Source: Mesorhizobium sp. Pch-S (GTDB taxonomy: Bacteria; Pseudomonadota; Alphaproteobacteria; Rhizobiales; Rhizobiaceae). From it: a stretch of 64,000 nucleotides of DNA. Shown here in pieces: positions 42,641 to 51,757 of this stretch. The stretch covers positions 6,471,501 to 6,535,500 of the forward strand of contig NZ_CP029562.1 in assembly GCF_004136315.1 (NCBI RefSeq). The letters are read 5' to 3'. Position 1 is the first letter of the stretch; every line of letters begins with the position of its first letter. The notes beneath the pieces are model-generated. The model saw only the letters and a list, made by a program, of their open reading frames with translations, searched no databases and was not told where the DNA came from. The translations under genes and the position numbers were made by a program.

Positions 42641-42735
42641 AGATCAATTCCAGCAAAAAGTGCGCAGCGGTTTGCGTCCGGAATTGCTTAACACATAAAG
42701 CAGGAGCGTTTCCGCGAAAACGGAACCACTCGATT
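42641..42735. repeat. Dispersed intergenic repeat, copy B
   Basis: The interval reads from ATCAATTCCAG through AAAAAGTGCGC, GCGGTTTGCGTCCGGAATTG and CACATAAAG to GAGCGTTTCCGCG and ACGGAACC. Its left half matches copy C at 55160-55222 (same order of GTCCGGAATTGC and ACACATA), and its right half matches the GAGCGTTTCCG stem of copy A at 24617. It therefore joins the two and shows that they are parts of one element. It lies between the aldolase start and the zeta-subunit terminator. Confidence 0.65.
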
Positions 42736-42774
42736 TGAATCCAGTTTCAGCCGGAAATGCCGGAAAAGGCAAAG

Positions 42775-42800
42775 AAAAACCGCCCGGCGAAACCGGGCGG
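42775..42800 (-). terminator. Terminator of the zeta-subunit gene
   Basis: On the minus strand the stem CCGCCCGG-TTTCG-CCGGGCGG is followed by TTTTTC. It lies 33 bases after the stop of the DUF1476 gene. An 8-bp GC stem with a T tract is a standard intrinsic terminator. Confidence 0.88.
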
Positions 42801-42832
42801 TGCATTGGTCCAGCCATGCCGGCGCCAGACGA

Positions 42833-43153
42833 TCAGGTGTTCTTGATCTGCTCGATGGCCTGAGCCATCAGCTCGTCCATGGTGCGACGGATCTGATGAT
42901 CGGACTGGTCGACACTGGCAGCATCGAAATCCTTGCGGATCTTGCGGAAGACGTCATGGTCGCCCGCTTCCTCGATATCCGAAACCACGACTTCCTTGGC
43001 ATAGGCTTCGGCATCGGCGCCGGTCTTGCCCAGCTTCTCGGCCGCCCACAGGCCAAGTGCCTTGTTACGGCGCGCGTTCGCCTTGAAGCGCAGTTCCTCG
43101 TCGAAGACGAACTTGCGCTCGAAGCCCTCTTCGCGGTCCTTCATGCTGCTCAT
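42833..43153 (-). CDS. F1F0-ATPase zeta subunit (DUF1476), inhibitor of F1
   Basis: A 106-residue helical protein. It shows the DUF1476 start MKDREEGFERKFVFDEELR and continues FKANARRNKALGLWAAEKLG and AKEVVVSDIEEAGDHDVFRK. In Paracoccus and other alphaproteobacteria this protein binds F1-ATPase through its N-terminal region and blocks ATP hydrolysis. GGAGG is 7 bases before the ATG. It is divergent from purC, with a terminator behind it. The strength of inhibition in rhizobial relatives can differ. Confidence 0.9.
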   Translation of the reverse strand: MSSMKDREEGFERKFVFDEELRFKANARRNKALGLWAAEKLGKTGADAEAYAKEVVVSDIEEAGDHDVFRKIRKDFDAASVDQSDHQIRRTMDELMAQAIEQIKNT

Positions 43154-43436
43154 CGCAAATCCTCCGGTGGAACCGATTCGGTTTATGGTCGATATATCCC
43201 TACCGGGATTTCTCAAACCAAATGGCTGGCGCGCGGTCAATATGCGATCTTGTCTGGCACGTGCTTGTTGCGTTGCGGCATTTCGGCCCGGAAAGCGGTG
43301 ATTCAACCGATTTGCCGATTGAGCCACGCCCACGATTGCGGTAGAGACCGCGATTGAGACCATAGACGCGCCAATGTGCCGCGAGAGAAAGGGACCGGTC
43401 GTTGTCACCTGCCCTTCCAACCAGAGAAAAAATCCG

Positions 43437-44228
43437 ATGAAGTCACGCCGCCGCATTTATGAAGGCAAGGCCAAGATCCTTTATGAAGGACCGGAGCCCG
43501 GAACGTTGATCCAGTTCTTCAAGGATGACGCGACCGCGTTCAACAAGAAGAAGCATGAAGTGGTCGACGGCAAGGGCGTGCTCAACAACCGTATTTCCGA
43601 GCACATCTTCAACCATCTGAACCGCATGGGTATCCCGACCCACTTCATCCGCCGGCTCAACATGCGCGAGCAGCTGATCAAGGAAGTCGAGATCATTCCG
43701 CTGGAAGTGGTGGTGCGCAATGTCGCCGCCGGCTCTTTGTCCAAGCGGCTCGGCATCGAAGAAGGCACCGTGCTGCCGCGCTCGATCATCGAATTCTACT
43801 ACAAGGCCGATGCGCTGGACGATCCAATGGTGTCGGAAGAACACATCACGGCCTTCGGCTGGGCAAGCCCGCAGGAAATCGACGACATCATGGCACTGGC
43901 CATCCGCGTCAACGACTTCCTCTCCGGCCTGTTCCTCGGCGTCGGCATCCAGCTTGTCGATTTCAAGATCGAATGCGGCCGCCTGTTCGAGGGCGACATG
44001 ATGCGCATCGTCGTGGCCGACGAGATTTCACCTGACTCCTGCCGCCTGTGGGATGTCGCCACCCAGGACAAGCTCGACAAGGACCGTTTCCGCCGTGACA
44101 TGGGCGGGCTGGTCGAGGCCTATCAGGAAGTGGCGCGCCGTCTCGGCATCATGAACGAGAACGAGCCGCAGCGCCCGACCGGACCGGTCCTGGTCGCTTC
44201 GAGCGGCCCGAAGGACACCAAGCACTGA
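43437..44228 (+). CDS. purC: Phosphoribosylaminoimidazole-succinocarboxamide synthase PurC
   Basis: A 263-residue SAICAR synthetase that joins CAIR and aspartate with ATP in purine synthesis. Visible are [20 protein letters not shown], the ATP-binding region [32 protein letters not shown] and the signature [14 protein letters not shown] with [10 protein letters not shown]. The chosen ATG gives the normal N terminus. It begins the purC-purS-purQ run. Confidence 0.96.
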   Translation: MKSRRRIYEGKAKILYEGPEPGTLIQFFKDDATAFNKKKHEVVDGKGVLNNRISEHIFNHLNRMGIPTHFIRRLNMREQLIKEVEIIPLEVVVRNVAAGSLSKRLGIEEGTVLPRSIIEFYYKADALDDPMVSEEHITAFGWASPQEIDDIMALAIRVNDFLSGLFLGVGIQLVDFKIECGRLFEGDMMRIVVADEISPDSCRLWDVATQDKLDKDRFRRDMGGLVEAYQEVARRLGIMNENEPQRPTGPVLVASSGPKDTKH

Positions 44229-44326
44229 GACCATTGCCGCGCCGACTTCTGTCAGAAGTCGGCGCATCTGGTTCCCGGAGGCAGTTTCGCGGAGCCGACC
44301 AACGACCACAACGAGGATTGCATAGC

Positions 44327-44569
44327 GTGATTAAGGCCCGTGTCACCGTAACCCTGAAGAATGGCGTGCTCGATCCGCAGGGCAAGGCGATCGAACATGC
44401 GCTGGGCGGCCTCGGCTTCGACGACGTCGGCCAGGTGCGCCAGGGCAAGGTGTTCGACATCGAGATCGATGGCACCGACAGGGCCAAGGCAGAAACCGCA
44501 CTCAAAGCGATGTGCGACAAGCTGCTGGCAAATACGGTGATCGAGAATTACGCGGTGGAGATTGCCTGA
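44327..44569 (+). CDS. purS: Phosphoribosylformylglycinamidine synthase subunit PurS
   Basis: An 80-residue protein from GTG 44327 with GAGG upstream. It shows [40 protein letters not shown] and [16 protein letters not shown]. PurS bridges the small PurL and PurQ in the FGAM synthase complex, as in Bacillus. The following purQ GTG starts one base after its TGA. The presence of PurS fits the short PurL encoded at 48913. Confidence 0.94.
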   Translation: MIKARVTVTLKNGVLDPQGKAIEHALGGLGFDDVGQVRQGKVFDIEIDGTDRAKAETALKAMCDKLLANTVIENYAVEIA

Positions 44570-44570
44570 C

Positions 44571-45239
44571 GTGAAAACCGCCGTCGTCCTCCTCCCCGGC
44601 CTCAATCGCGACCGCGACATGATCGCGGCGCTGACGAAGATTTCCGGCACCGCCCCTGCAACCGTCTGGCAGACCGACACGGACATTCCCGATGTCGACC
44701 TGATCGCCATTCCCGGTGGCTTTTCCTTCGGCGACTATCTGCGCTGCGGCGCGATCGCCGCGCGCTCGCCAGTGATGCGGGCGGTGGCCGAAAAAGCAGC
44801 CAAGGGCGTCATGGTGGTGGGCGTCTGCAATGGCTTCCAGATCCTGGTCGAGGCAGGCCTGTTGCCGGGCGCGCTGATGCGCAACGCCTCGCTGAAGTTC
44901 GTCTGCCGCGAAGTGAAGCTGCAGGTCACCAATGCCAACACCGCCTTCACCCGCGGCTATCAGCCGAACCAGATCATCCGTTGCCCCGTCGCGCATCATG
45001 ACGGCAACTATTTCGCCGAGGCCGAGACGCTGGCCCGTATCGAGGGTGAAGGCCGTGTCGTGTTCCGCTATGCCGAAGGCACCAACCCGAACGGCTCGAT
45101 CAATGACATTGCCGGCATCATCAATGACAAGGGCAATGTGCTCGGCCTGATGCCACATCCCGAAAACCTGATCGAGGCAGCGCATGGCGGCGTTGATGGC
45201 CGCGCGCTCTTCGAAGGCGCGCTTGGCATCGCAGCCTGA
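44571..45239 (+). CDS. purQ: Phosphoribosylformylglycinamidine synthase subunit PurQ
   Basis: A 222-residue class I glutamine amidotransferase that supplies ammonia to PurL. The nucleophile cysteine is in [18 protein letters not shown], oxyanion and substrate regions are [20 protein letters not shown], and the catalytic His/Glu are in [17 protein letters not shown] 44571 gives the usual [10 protein letters not shown] start. It is directly downstream of purS. Confidence 0.95.
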   Translation: MKTAVVLLPGLNRDRDMIAALTKISGTAPATVWQTDTDIPDVDLIAIPGGFSFGDYLRCGAIAARSPVMRAVAEKAAKGVMVVGVCNGFQILVEAGLLPGALMRNASLKFVCREVKLQVTNANTAFTRGYQPNQIIRCPVAHHDGNYFAEAETLARIEGEGRVVFRYAEGTNPNGSINDIAGIINDKGNVLGLMPHPENLIEAAHGGVDGRALFEGALGIAA

Positions 45240-45297
45240 GCCATATCCCTCTTCCGACACCGACCAGATCTCATCTCGACTTGGGGAAGCCGAAACG

Positions 45298-45717
45298 ATG
45301 AATGCAGCAAAGATGGCCGTCCGTTTCGGTTTTGTGGCCCTGGCGGGCCTCACGCTGGTCGCCTGTCAGTCGAAGTCCTACAATTCCGCACCGAGCGGCG
45401 GCGGCAAGAGCGCGTCGCTGCGGGCCATGGAACAGGTGGCGATCGCCGCGCACAAATGCTGGATCGCATCCAAGGACCCTGCTTTCAAATCCTACCAGAT
45501 GGCCAATGAGCTCAACAATTTCGGCGGCACTCCACGCTTCCTGCTGGTGCCGGCCAAGCACTACGGCGGCAAGCCGCTTCTGGTGGTGCAGGCGCGCGGC
45601 GCTTCCAGCCGTGTCGAAGTGTTCGGCCCGCTGATGAGCGACCCGCTTTCCGGCCGCATCGGTGCCGACATCGCGCGCTGGCAGACCGGCAACAGCGACT
45701 GCGGCGCCAAGGCCTGA
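45298..45717 (+). CDS. Small exported lipoprotein, hypothetical
   Basis: A 139-residue protein with a lipoprotein signal (RFGFVALAGLTLVACQSKSY; lipobox LVAC, acylated Cys near residue 23). The mature part contains AMEQVAIAAHKCWIASKDPA, NFGGTPRFLLVPAKHYGGKP and VQARGASSRVEVFGPLMSDP. Two further cysteines could form a disulfide. It follows purQ after 58 bases. Its family is known from rhizobial genomes only as hypothetical; the role is unknown. Confidence 0.82.
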   Translation: MNAAKMAVRFGFVALAGLTLVACQSKSYNSAPSGGGKSASLRAMEQVAIAAHKCWIASKDPAFKSYQMANELNNFGGTPRFLLVPAKHYGGKPLLVVQARGASSRVEVFGPLMSDPLSGRIGADIARWQTGNSDCGAKA

Positions 45718-45782
45718 CAATCAGCACGCCGCTCTCCAGGGTTTGGGCCGCACGTCCAGGCTCCTGGCCGATCAGACCGCGT

Positions 45783-45980
45783 TCATTTCACTTTTGTACG
45801 TCGCGGCATGCCGATCTCGGCAAGCTCTTCATCATCGAGCTCCATCAGCCCCCGGCGGGTAAGCTGATGTTGCGGTAGCGCGTTCCAGCCGCCCGCCAGC
45901 CTTTCGAGCAACCTTGCAAGAGACGACCGCGCCGGTTCTGTGGGGTGTATCGGCGCGGGATATCGCTTCTTCCGTTCCAT
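45783..45980 (-). CDS. DUF1127-family small protein
   Basis: A 65-residue protein from ATG 45980. The C-terminal half fits the DUF1127 pattern (HQLTRRGLMELDDEELAEIG, then MPRRTKVK). Short DUF1127 proteins of alphaproteobacteria are arginine-rich and some bind RNA and influence phosphate or small-RNA metabolism. A second DUF1127 gene lies just upstream on the same strand (13 bases), so they form a pair. Confidence 0.8.
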   Translation of the reverse strand: MERKKRYPAPIHPTEPARSSLARLLERLAGGWNALPQHQLTRRGLMELDDEELAEIGMPRRTKVK

Positions 45981-45993
45981 CGCACTTGCCTGT

Positions 45994-46248
45994 TCATTCG
46001 AAAAAGGAACGCATTCCTTCGCGATAGGCATCGGAACGAGACACCCCGATGTCTTTCAGCTGTTCGTCGGTCATCTCAAGCAAGGCCAGGCGGCTGCGGC
46101 GGCGCTCCAGCGCCCTGCCCAGCCAGGTTGCGGACGCGGTCATCATCACCGTCACGCGGCGGCAAAACCCCGAAAAGCCCGATGGCTGCTCGATGTGGAT
46201 GATCGAAGATGATTGTCTCCGATAAATTGTCTCTATTGCACTTGCCAT
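45994..46248 (-). CDS. DUF1127-family small protein, longer form
   Basis: An 84-residue protein from ATG 46248 (MASAIETIYRRQSSSIIHIE). The C-terminal segment RRRSRLALLEMTDEQLKDIG with VSRSDAYREGMRSFFE is a standard DUF1127 domain. It is divergent from the MocR-type gene at 46339, and the 90 bases between them hold repeated ATTGTC-type motifs. This suggests control by that regulator (inference). Confidence 0.85.
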   Translation of the reverse strand: MASAIETIYRRQSSSIIHIEQPSGFSGFCRRVTVMMTASATWLGRALERRRSRLALLEMTDEQLKDIGVSRSDAYREGMRSFFE

Positions 46249-46257
46249 AACAGCACC

Positions 46258-46337
46258 ATTGTCACAATCACCGCTACAATCGCGGTGCAATGCATATGTA
46301 TTGACTCTCCAATTGATACAATCTATTAAATTGTCAC
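46258..46337 (+). promoter_or_regulatory. Cluster of ATTG-N3-CAAT motifs, likely MocR operator
   Basis: Two 11-bp dyads ATTGTCACAAT (46258-46268) and ATTGATACAAT (46312-46322) and a further half, ATTGTCAC (46330-46337), directly before the regulator's ATG lie in an AT-rich stretch. More ATTGTCTC copies occur at 46212 and 46226, inside the start of the DUF1127 gene. MocR regulators bind repeated sites of this sort in divergent promoters. The assignment is by pattern and location. Confidence 0.55.
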
Positions 46338-46338
46338 C

Positions 46339-47759
46339 ATGACAAGTTGGCTCCCTGACCTCTCCTCCGGCACCGGTCCGCTCTATCAGCGCCTCGCCGA
46401 CCGCATCGAAGCCGATATCGACCGCGGCGTGCTCGGTGCCGGCACAAAATTGCCTCCGCAGCGCGACCTCGCCTACGACATCGGCGCGACGGTCGGCACG
46501 ATCGGCCGTGCCTATCAGTTGCTGCGCGAGCGGGGTCTTGTCAGTGGTGAAGTCGGCCGCGGCACCTATGTGCTCAAGCGGCATTCCGACAGCACGCAGC
46601 AAAGCGATGCGATTCCCCTGCCTGCTCATCCGGAAGGAACACGCCTGACCGTGGCACCGGCTGGCAAGCTGCGCCTCGACAGTACGGCAGCACCCGACAC
46701 CGGCCAGGGCGGTGCCATCACCGATCTCCTGGCGCAGATCACACGCGACCATGCCTATGAGATCGCCAGTTACACGCGCGACTTCCCGCAGCGCTGGATG
46801 GATGCCGGCAGCCTCTGGCTTGCCCGCAACGGCTTTCGCCCTGCCCCTGACAGCATCGTACCGACACTCGGCACGCATGCGGCGGTCATGGCTGCAATCG
46901 CTGCGCTGACCGCACCCGGCGACTACATCGCTTTCGAACACCTCACCTATTCGCAGGTGTCGCGCAGCGCAGGACTGGTCGGGCGACGTATCGCGCTGGT
47001 CGGCTCCGACGCCGAGGGCATCGATCCAGAGGATTTCGAGCGCGTCTGCGCACAGAAGCATCCCAGGATGATGTTCCTGATGCCAACCGTACAGAACCCC
47101 ACGCTGGCAACGATCGATGTCGGCCGCCGCCGCGACATCGCGCTGATTGCACGCGAATACAATGTGCTGCTGGTCGAGGACGATCTCTATGGCGGCCTTA
47201 CCGAGGACAAGACACCGCTGCTGGCCGAATTCGCGCCGGAACGCACGATCGTCGCCAGCGGCCTGTCCAAATCGGTATCGGCGGGGGTCCGTGGCGGTTG
47301 GCTGTCATGCCCACCCGCCTATCGGCACCGCATCCAGGTGGCTCACAAGATGTTGACCGGCGGCATGCCCTTCCTGCTCGCCGAAGTCGGCTCGAGGCTG
47401 GTGCTTTCCGGCAAGGCGCATGAAATTCGCCGCAACAGCATTGCCGAAATCAATGCCCGCATCGCCATCGTGCGCGAAAAACTGGCTGGCTTCACCTTCC
47501 AGGCTCGCGACAATGTCCCCTTCGTCTGGTTGACTCTGCCGACCCCTGGCTTTCCGGCACGTTCAAGAACGCGTCATTCGAGAACGGCGTGCTGCTCGAC
47601 GACGAGGACGAGTTCAAGGCCGGCCGGTCGGAACAGGTCTTCCATGCCGTGCGTTTCGGCATCTCGGCGCCGGGCCCGCGCGCCGATGTCGCGCGCGGCG
47701 TCGAGATCATCCGCCGACTGCTGGAAGAAGGCCGTGCCGGTTACGATTCCTTCGGCTGA
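46339..47759 (+). pseudogene. MocR/PdxR-type GntR regulator with aminotransferase domain, frameshifted near the 3' end
   Basis: The first 400 codons are a full MocR protein: GntR winged helix (PLYQRLADRIEADIDRG, LPPQRDLAYDIGATVGTIGR), then a fold-type I aminotransferase domain with LMPTVQNPTLATI, LLVEDDLYGGL and the PLP lysine in ASGLSKSVSAGVRGGW. At about 47539 the frame changes: LTLP is followed by a nonsense tail, while the -1 frame continues PWLSGTFKNASFENGVLL, FHAVRFGISAPGPRADVARG and a stop at 47757. One missing C restores a 473-residue protein. It is either a real pseudogene or a sequencing error. Without repair the frame runs on to 48036 and into the next gene. Confidence 0.85.
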
Positions 47760-47762
47760 GCT

Positions 47763-48218
47763 TCAATCCGTGATCGGCGCCGCGTGTGCTTCCGCATTGC
47801 CGGCAGCGGCCAGGCGATCGAGTGTCGCTACCAGCCCCGCCGTATCAGGACAGATCTGCAGGGACGTCATCCTGCCCCAGGCCAGATGCACGGCATGTAT
47901 GCCGCGATTGCAGGTACGCACACCGTCGGTGCCGCTGTTGGTCTCCAGCCAATTCACGATGGCCAGCGTATTCCATGGCGGCCCGCTGACGGCGATCCGA
48001 TCCAGGTCGAAATGCAGGTCGGGCAGCAGCCGATAGAGGCGCTCGTACCATTCCTTCGTCTTCGGCAAGGACGTGCGCACACCGGAAAGCGCGTGCCCCT
48101 CGCCCAGGAAACGATGTTCGAAACGCGACGCGAAGCCTGCCAGTACAGGGCCGGCATCACCCTTGTTCACGCTGTCGAACAACGAGCGGATTCGCGCACG
48201 AACAATCGCATGGTACAT
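47763..48218 (-). CDS. NTF2-like/SnoaL-type protein
   Basis: A 151-residue protein of the NTF2-like superfamily (IVRARIRSLFDSVNKGDAGP, ASRFEHRFLGEGHALSGVR, YERLYRLLPDLHFDLDRIA, WLETNSGTDGV). Members include polyketide cyclases and ketosteroid isomerases, but most are uncharacterised. GGAGG precedes ATG 48218. It is divergent from an HxlR-type regulator, with a perfect palindrome in its leader, so it is probably the regulator's target. Confidence 0.83.
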   Translation of the reverse strand: MYHAIVRARIRSLFDSVNKGDAGPVLAGFASRFEHRFLGEGHALSGVRTSLPKTKEWYERLYRLLPDLHFDLDRIAVSGPPWNTLAIVNWLETNSGTDGVRTCNRGIHAVHLAWGRMTSLQICPDTAGLVATLDRLAAAGNAEAHAAPITD

Positions 48219-48234
48219 GCCAGCCTCCACCATA

Positions 48235-48249
48235 GTTCAATGATTGAAC
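48235..48249. promoter_or_regulatory. Perfect palindrome, likely HxlR operator
   Basis: GTTCAATGATTGAAC is a perfect 7-1-7 palindrome in the 74 bases between the NTF2-like gene and the HxlR gene. A second arm, AGTTCAAT, follows at 48261-48268. HxlR-family regulators commonly bind such sites in the promoter they share with a divergent target. The location supports repression of both genes. Confidence 0.7.
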
Positions 48250-48292
48250 TTACTGCCTTGAGTTCAATCAGGCAACCCACTAGCGTAAGCGC

Positions 48293-48799
48293 ATGAAAAA
48301 GGTCAGCTTTGGCGAAATGCGTTGCTCCCTGGCGCGATCCCTGGAGATCATCGGTGACTGGTGGTCGCCCCTCATCGTTCGCGATGTCTATCTCGGGCTG
48401 GTGCGCTTCGACGACATTGCGCTCAATCTCGGTATCTCACGCAATCTGCTGACGTTACGGCTCCGGCATCTTGTCGAAGGCGGTGTGCTGAAACGCACGG
48501 CCTATCAGACACGGCCTGTCCGCTTCGACTACCAGCTCACCGAAGCCGGAGAGGAGCTGGTTCCCATCATCCTTGCCCTGACAGCGTGGGGCGATCGCTG
48601 GGCGCAACCGAAGGAAGGGCAGCCGATCCGGTTCGTGCACAGGACCTGCGGCTGCGCGCTCATCCCGAAAATCACCTGCTCCGCATGCAGTGAAGATGTG
48701 AATGCATCCGATGTCAGTGCCCTGCCCGGCCCCGGCGGCGCCGCCCTTCCCGGCACGATGGTGCTGGCAAAACGTCTCGCCCGGGCCACCAGGGCCTGA
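48293..48799 (+). CDS. HxlR-family transcriptional regulator
   Basis: A 168-residue winged-helix regulator. Core features are RCSLARSLEIIGDWWSPLIV, RFDDIALNLGISRNLLTLRL and FDYQLTEAGEELVPIILALT. The extended C-terminal part has a four-cysteine set (RTCGCALIPKITCSACSEDV), which could bind zinc or sense redox state; this tail is not in all HxlR proteins. The likely target is the divergent NTF2-like gene. The inducer is unknown. Confidence 0.9.
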   Translation: MKKVSFGEMRCSLARSLEIIGDWWSPLIVRDVYLGLVRFDDIALNLGISRNLLTLRLRHLVEGGVLKRTAYQTRPVRFDYQLTEAGEELVPIILALTAWGDRWAQPKEGQPIRFVHRTCGCALIPKITCSACSEDVNASDVSALPGPGGAALPGTMVLAKRLARATRA

Positions 48800-48912
48800 T
48801 CATTGGCAAACTGCCTGTGGCATGCGGCCATTTTTCTGAAATCGGCAGTGTCGCAGCGCCGCCTGTTCGGCTATAGGGGCCGCAACACGCTCTCGGAGTT
48901 GCCCGCTGCACC

Positions 48913-51138
48913 ATGACCATCTCCAACACCGTGAAGATCACGCCGGAACTGATCGCCTCTCATGGGCTGAAGCCTGACGAATATCAGCGCATTCTCGAAC
49001 TGGTCGGGCGCGAACCGACTTTCACCGAGCTCGGTATCTTCTCTGCGATGTGGAACGAGCACTGCTCGTACAAATCCTCGAAGAAATGGCTGCGGACGTT
49101 GCCGACGAAAGGCCCGCGGGTCATTCAGGGTCCTGGCGAAAATGCCGGCGTAGTCGACATCGGCGACGGCGACGTCGTCGTCTTCAAGATGGAGAGCCAC
49201 AACCACCCTTCGTTCATCGAGCCTTATCAGGGCGCGGCCACCGGCGTCGGCGGTATCCTGCGCGACGTCTTCACCATGGGCGCACGTCCCATTGCGGCGA
49301 TGAATGCGCTGCGCTTCGGCGCGCCGGACCACCCCAAGACCCGTCACCTGGTGGCCGGCGTGGTTGCCGGCGTCGGCGGCTACGGCAATTCCTTCGGCGT
49401 GCCGACTGTTGGCGGCGAGGTCAATTTCGACGCCCGCTATAACGGCAACATCCTGGTCAACGCCTTCGCAGCCGGCCTCGCCAAGGCCGATGGCATCTTC
49501 CTGTCGCAAGCCAAGGGTGTCGGCCTGCCGGTCGTCTATCTCGGCGCCAAGACCGGTCGCGACGGCGTCGGCGGCGCCACCATGGCCTCGGCCGAATTCG
49601 ACGACAAGATCGACGAGAAGCGCCCGACCGTGCAGGTCGGCGATCCCTTTACCGAGAAGTGCCTGCTGGAAGCCTGCCTGGAGCTGATGGCATCCGGCGC
49701 CGTCATCGCCATCCAGGACATGGGTGCAGCCGGCCTCACCTGCTCGGCTGTCGAAATGGGCGCCAAGGGTGACCTCGGCATCGAGCTCGAGCTCGACAAG
49801 GTGCCAGTGCGCGAAGAGCGCATGAGCGCTTATGAAATGATGCTCTCCGAGAGCCAGGAGCGCATGCTGATGGTGCTGCGCCCCGAAAAGGAACAGGAAG
49901 CCGAGGCGATCTTCCGCAAATGGGGGCTCGACTTCGCCATCGTCGGCAAGACTACCGACGACCTGCGCTTCCGTGTCCTGCACCAGGGCGAGGAAGTCGC
50001 GAACCTGCCGATCAAGGAATTGGGCGACCAGGCTCCCGAATACGACCGCCCGTGGGTGGAGCCGGCCAGGCGCACGCCGCTGGCCGCCAACGACATCCCG
50101 CAAGCGGATGTGGCAGATGCACTGCTCAAGATGCTCGGCGGCCCCGACCTCTCCTCACGCCGCTGGGTGTGGGAGCAGTACGACACGCTGATCCAGGGCA
50201 ACTCGCTGCAGATTCCAGGTGGCGATGCCGGCGTGGTGCGCGTCGACGGCCATGCCACCAAGGCGCTCGCCTTCTCCTCCGACGTGACGCCGCGCTATTG
50301 CGAGGCCGATCCCTATGAGGGCGGCAAGCAGGCGGTGGCGGAATGCTGGCGCAACCTGACCGCGACGGGCTCGTTGCCGCTCGCGGCCACCGACAACCTC
50401 AACTTCGGCAATCCCGAACGCCCCGAGATAATGGGGCAGTTCGCCAAGGCCGTCACCGGCATCGGCGATGCCTGCCGCGCGCTCGACTTCCCGATCGTTT
50501 CGGGCAACGTCTCGCTCTACAACGAAACCAACGGCCAGGGCATCCTGCCGACCCCGACCATCGGTGGCGTCGGCCTGATCGACGACTGGTCGAAGATGGC
50601 CAAGGTGGGATTTGCCGCCCAAGGCGAAGTCATCCTGCTCATCGGCGGTCCCGCAGGTTGGGGCAGCCACCTTGCCCAGTCGATCTACATGCGCGACATC
50701 CACAACCGCAGCGACGGCCCGCCGCCGCCCGTCGACCTCGCCCACGAGAAGAAGGTCGGCGACTTCGTGCGCAAGCTGATCCGCAGCGGCGCGGCCACCG
50801 CCGTGCATGACCTGTCGGATGGCGGCCTTGCGGTGGGCCTCGCCGAAATGGCGATGGCCTCCGGTATCGGCGCAACGGTACCCGGCCTGAGCGATGCCGA
50901 TCCGGTCCCCGTCTTCTTCGGCGAAGACCAGGGCCGCTATCTTGTCACGGTGAAATTCGCCGGCCAGTCGGATGAGTTGCAGGCGCTGTGGAACGAAGCC
51001 AAGGCGCTCGGCATCTTCGCACCGTGGATCGGCAACACCGGCGGCAGTGAATTGAAACTGGGTTCTGCGCGCGCCATATCAATCGAAGACTTGAAAGCGG
51101 CGCACGAATCCTGGTTTCCTCGCTTCATGGATGCGTAG
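48913..51138 (+). CDS. purL: Phosphoribosylformylglycinamidine synthase subunit PurL
   Basis: A 741-residue FGAM synthase II of the short type that works with PurS and PurQ. Visible are [40 protein letters not shown], the AIRS-like repeats [20 protein letters not shown] and [12 protein letters not shown], and [20 protein letters not shown]. The C terminus reads [11 protein letters not shown] and is followed 330 bases later by a second, broken copy of the same tail (51468-51506). The protein itself seems complete. Confidence 0.96.
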   Translation: MTISNTVKITPELIASHGLKPDEYQRILELVGREPTFTELGIFSAMWNEHCSYKSSKKWLRTLPTKGPRVIQGPGENAGVVDIGDGDVVVFKMESHNHPSFIEPYQGAATGVGGILRDVFTMGARPIAAMNALRFGAPDHPKTRHLVAGVVAGVGGYGNSFGVPTVGGEVNFDARYNGNILVNAFAAGLAKADGIFLSQAKGVGLPVVYLGAKTGRDGVGGATMASAEFDDKIDEKRPTVQVGDPFTEKCLLEACLELMASGAVIAIQDMGAAGLTCSAVEMGAKGDLGIELELDKVPVREERMSAYEMMLSESQERMLMVLRPEKEQEAEAIFRKWGLDFAIVGKTTDDLRFRVLHQGEEVANLPIKELGDQAPEYDRPWVEPARRTPLAANDIPQADVADALLKMLGGPDLSSRRWVWEQYDTLIQGNSLQIPGGDAGVVRVDGHATKALAFSSDVTPRYCEADPYEGGKQAVAECWRNLTATGSLPLAATDNLNFGNPERPEIMGQFAKAVTGIGDACRALDFPIVSGNVSLYNETNGQGILPTPTIGGVGLIDDWSKMAKVGFAAQGEVILLIGGPAGWGSHLAQSIYMRDIHNRSDGPPPPVDLAHEKKVGDFVRKLIRSGAATAVHDLSDGGLAVGLAEMAMASGIGATVPGLSDADPVPVFFGEDQGRYLVTVKFAGQSDELQALWNEAKALGIFAPWIGNTGGSELKLGSARAISIEDLKAAHESWFPRFMDA

Positions 51139-51523
51139 GACGAGCGAGCAGATGATGGAACCGGCAGCTGACGCGGTAGCAAATCGAAAATGGCTGAATT
51201 CGTGATCAACCTGATCGTGTTCTGTCTTGCTGATTTGGTCTGCAGGATTCTGCGAAACACGGCGAGAGCGGCAGGTTGGCGGCCCGTTGAGAGTATAACG
51301 CAACTGACGAGATCACTCTCGATCTCGCTTTTCCCCGGTGTCGGCTTGAATGGGCCTCGATCCATAGGGAGTGGACAGCGGTTTTCCGACCAACGATATT
51401 CAGCCTTGCGGCTCTGCAGATCTCGATCGGCGATTGGTTTGAAACCAACACTGGTGAATTGACCGAAGCTCACGAATCCTGATTTCCTCGCGTCATGGGG
51501 AACTGAAGAAGAAGGAACGTCCC
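51139..51523. other. Non-coding interval after purL with no recognised gene
   Basis: This stretch of 385 bases separates purL from bolA. Its right end holds a duplicated purL tail. The left 330 bases contain no convincing gene; one 90-codon frame (51190-51462) has a hydrophobic start but no ribosome site or family match. No terminal inverted repeats, tRNA or transposase remnant were recognised. It looks like an inserted or rearranged segment. Confidence 0.5.
51468..51506 (+). repeat. Duplicated, broken copy of the purL 3' end
   Basis: Over the first 31 bases this interval matches the purL end at 51100 with only three mismatches (shared core CACGAATCCTG, TTTCCTCGC, TCATGG). In the purL frame it would read EAHES, a stop in place of Trp, then FPRVMGN and a stop. 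The ending MGN followed by TGA resembles the C terminus common in rhizobial PurL. This copy may therefore be the original end, displaced by a segment that carried a second tail. Confidence 0.7.
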
Positions 51524-51757
51524 ATGGCTATGGACTCCCGCGACATCGAACGGCTGATCAAGGAAGGCATTCCGGACGCCAAGGTGACGATCCGCGATCT
51601 CGCCGGCGACGGCGACCACTATGCCGCTGAAGTCGTGGCCGAAAGCTTTCGCGGCAAGAACCGTGTGCAGCAGCACCAGATGGTCTACGACGCGCTGAAG
51701 GGCAACATGGGCGGCGTGCTGCATGCCCTCGCCCTGCAGACCAGCGTACCGGAGTAA
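51524..51757 (+). CDS. bolA: BolA-family protein
   Basis: A 77-residue BolA-like protein: IERLIKEGIPDAKVTIRDLA, the class II KH-like fold with HYAAEVVAESFRGKNRVQQH and the conserved VYDALKGNMGGVLHALALQT. It belongs to the short BolA2/IbaG type. BolA proteins bind CGFS monothiol glutaredoxins through shared Fe-S clusters in iron homeostasis. Such a glutaredoxin (grxD) is at 53445. An AAGGAAC site precedes the ATG. The next gene's ATG overlaps its stop. Confidence 0.92.
   Translation: MAMDSRDIERLIKEGIPDAKVTIRDLAGDGDHYAAEVVAESFRGKNRVQQHQMVYDALKGNMGGVLHALALQTSVPE

Noticed and set aside
51190..51462. A 90-codon plus-strand frame in the purL-bolA interval with a hydrophobic start
   Set aside because: No ribosome site, no recognised family, basic low-complexity second half; kept only as part of the unexplained interval.
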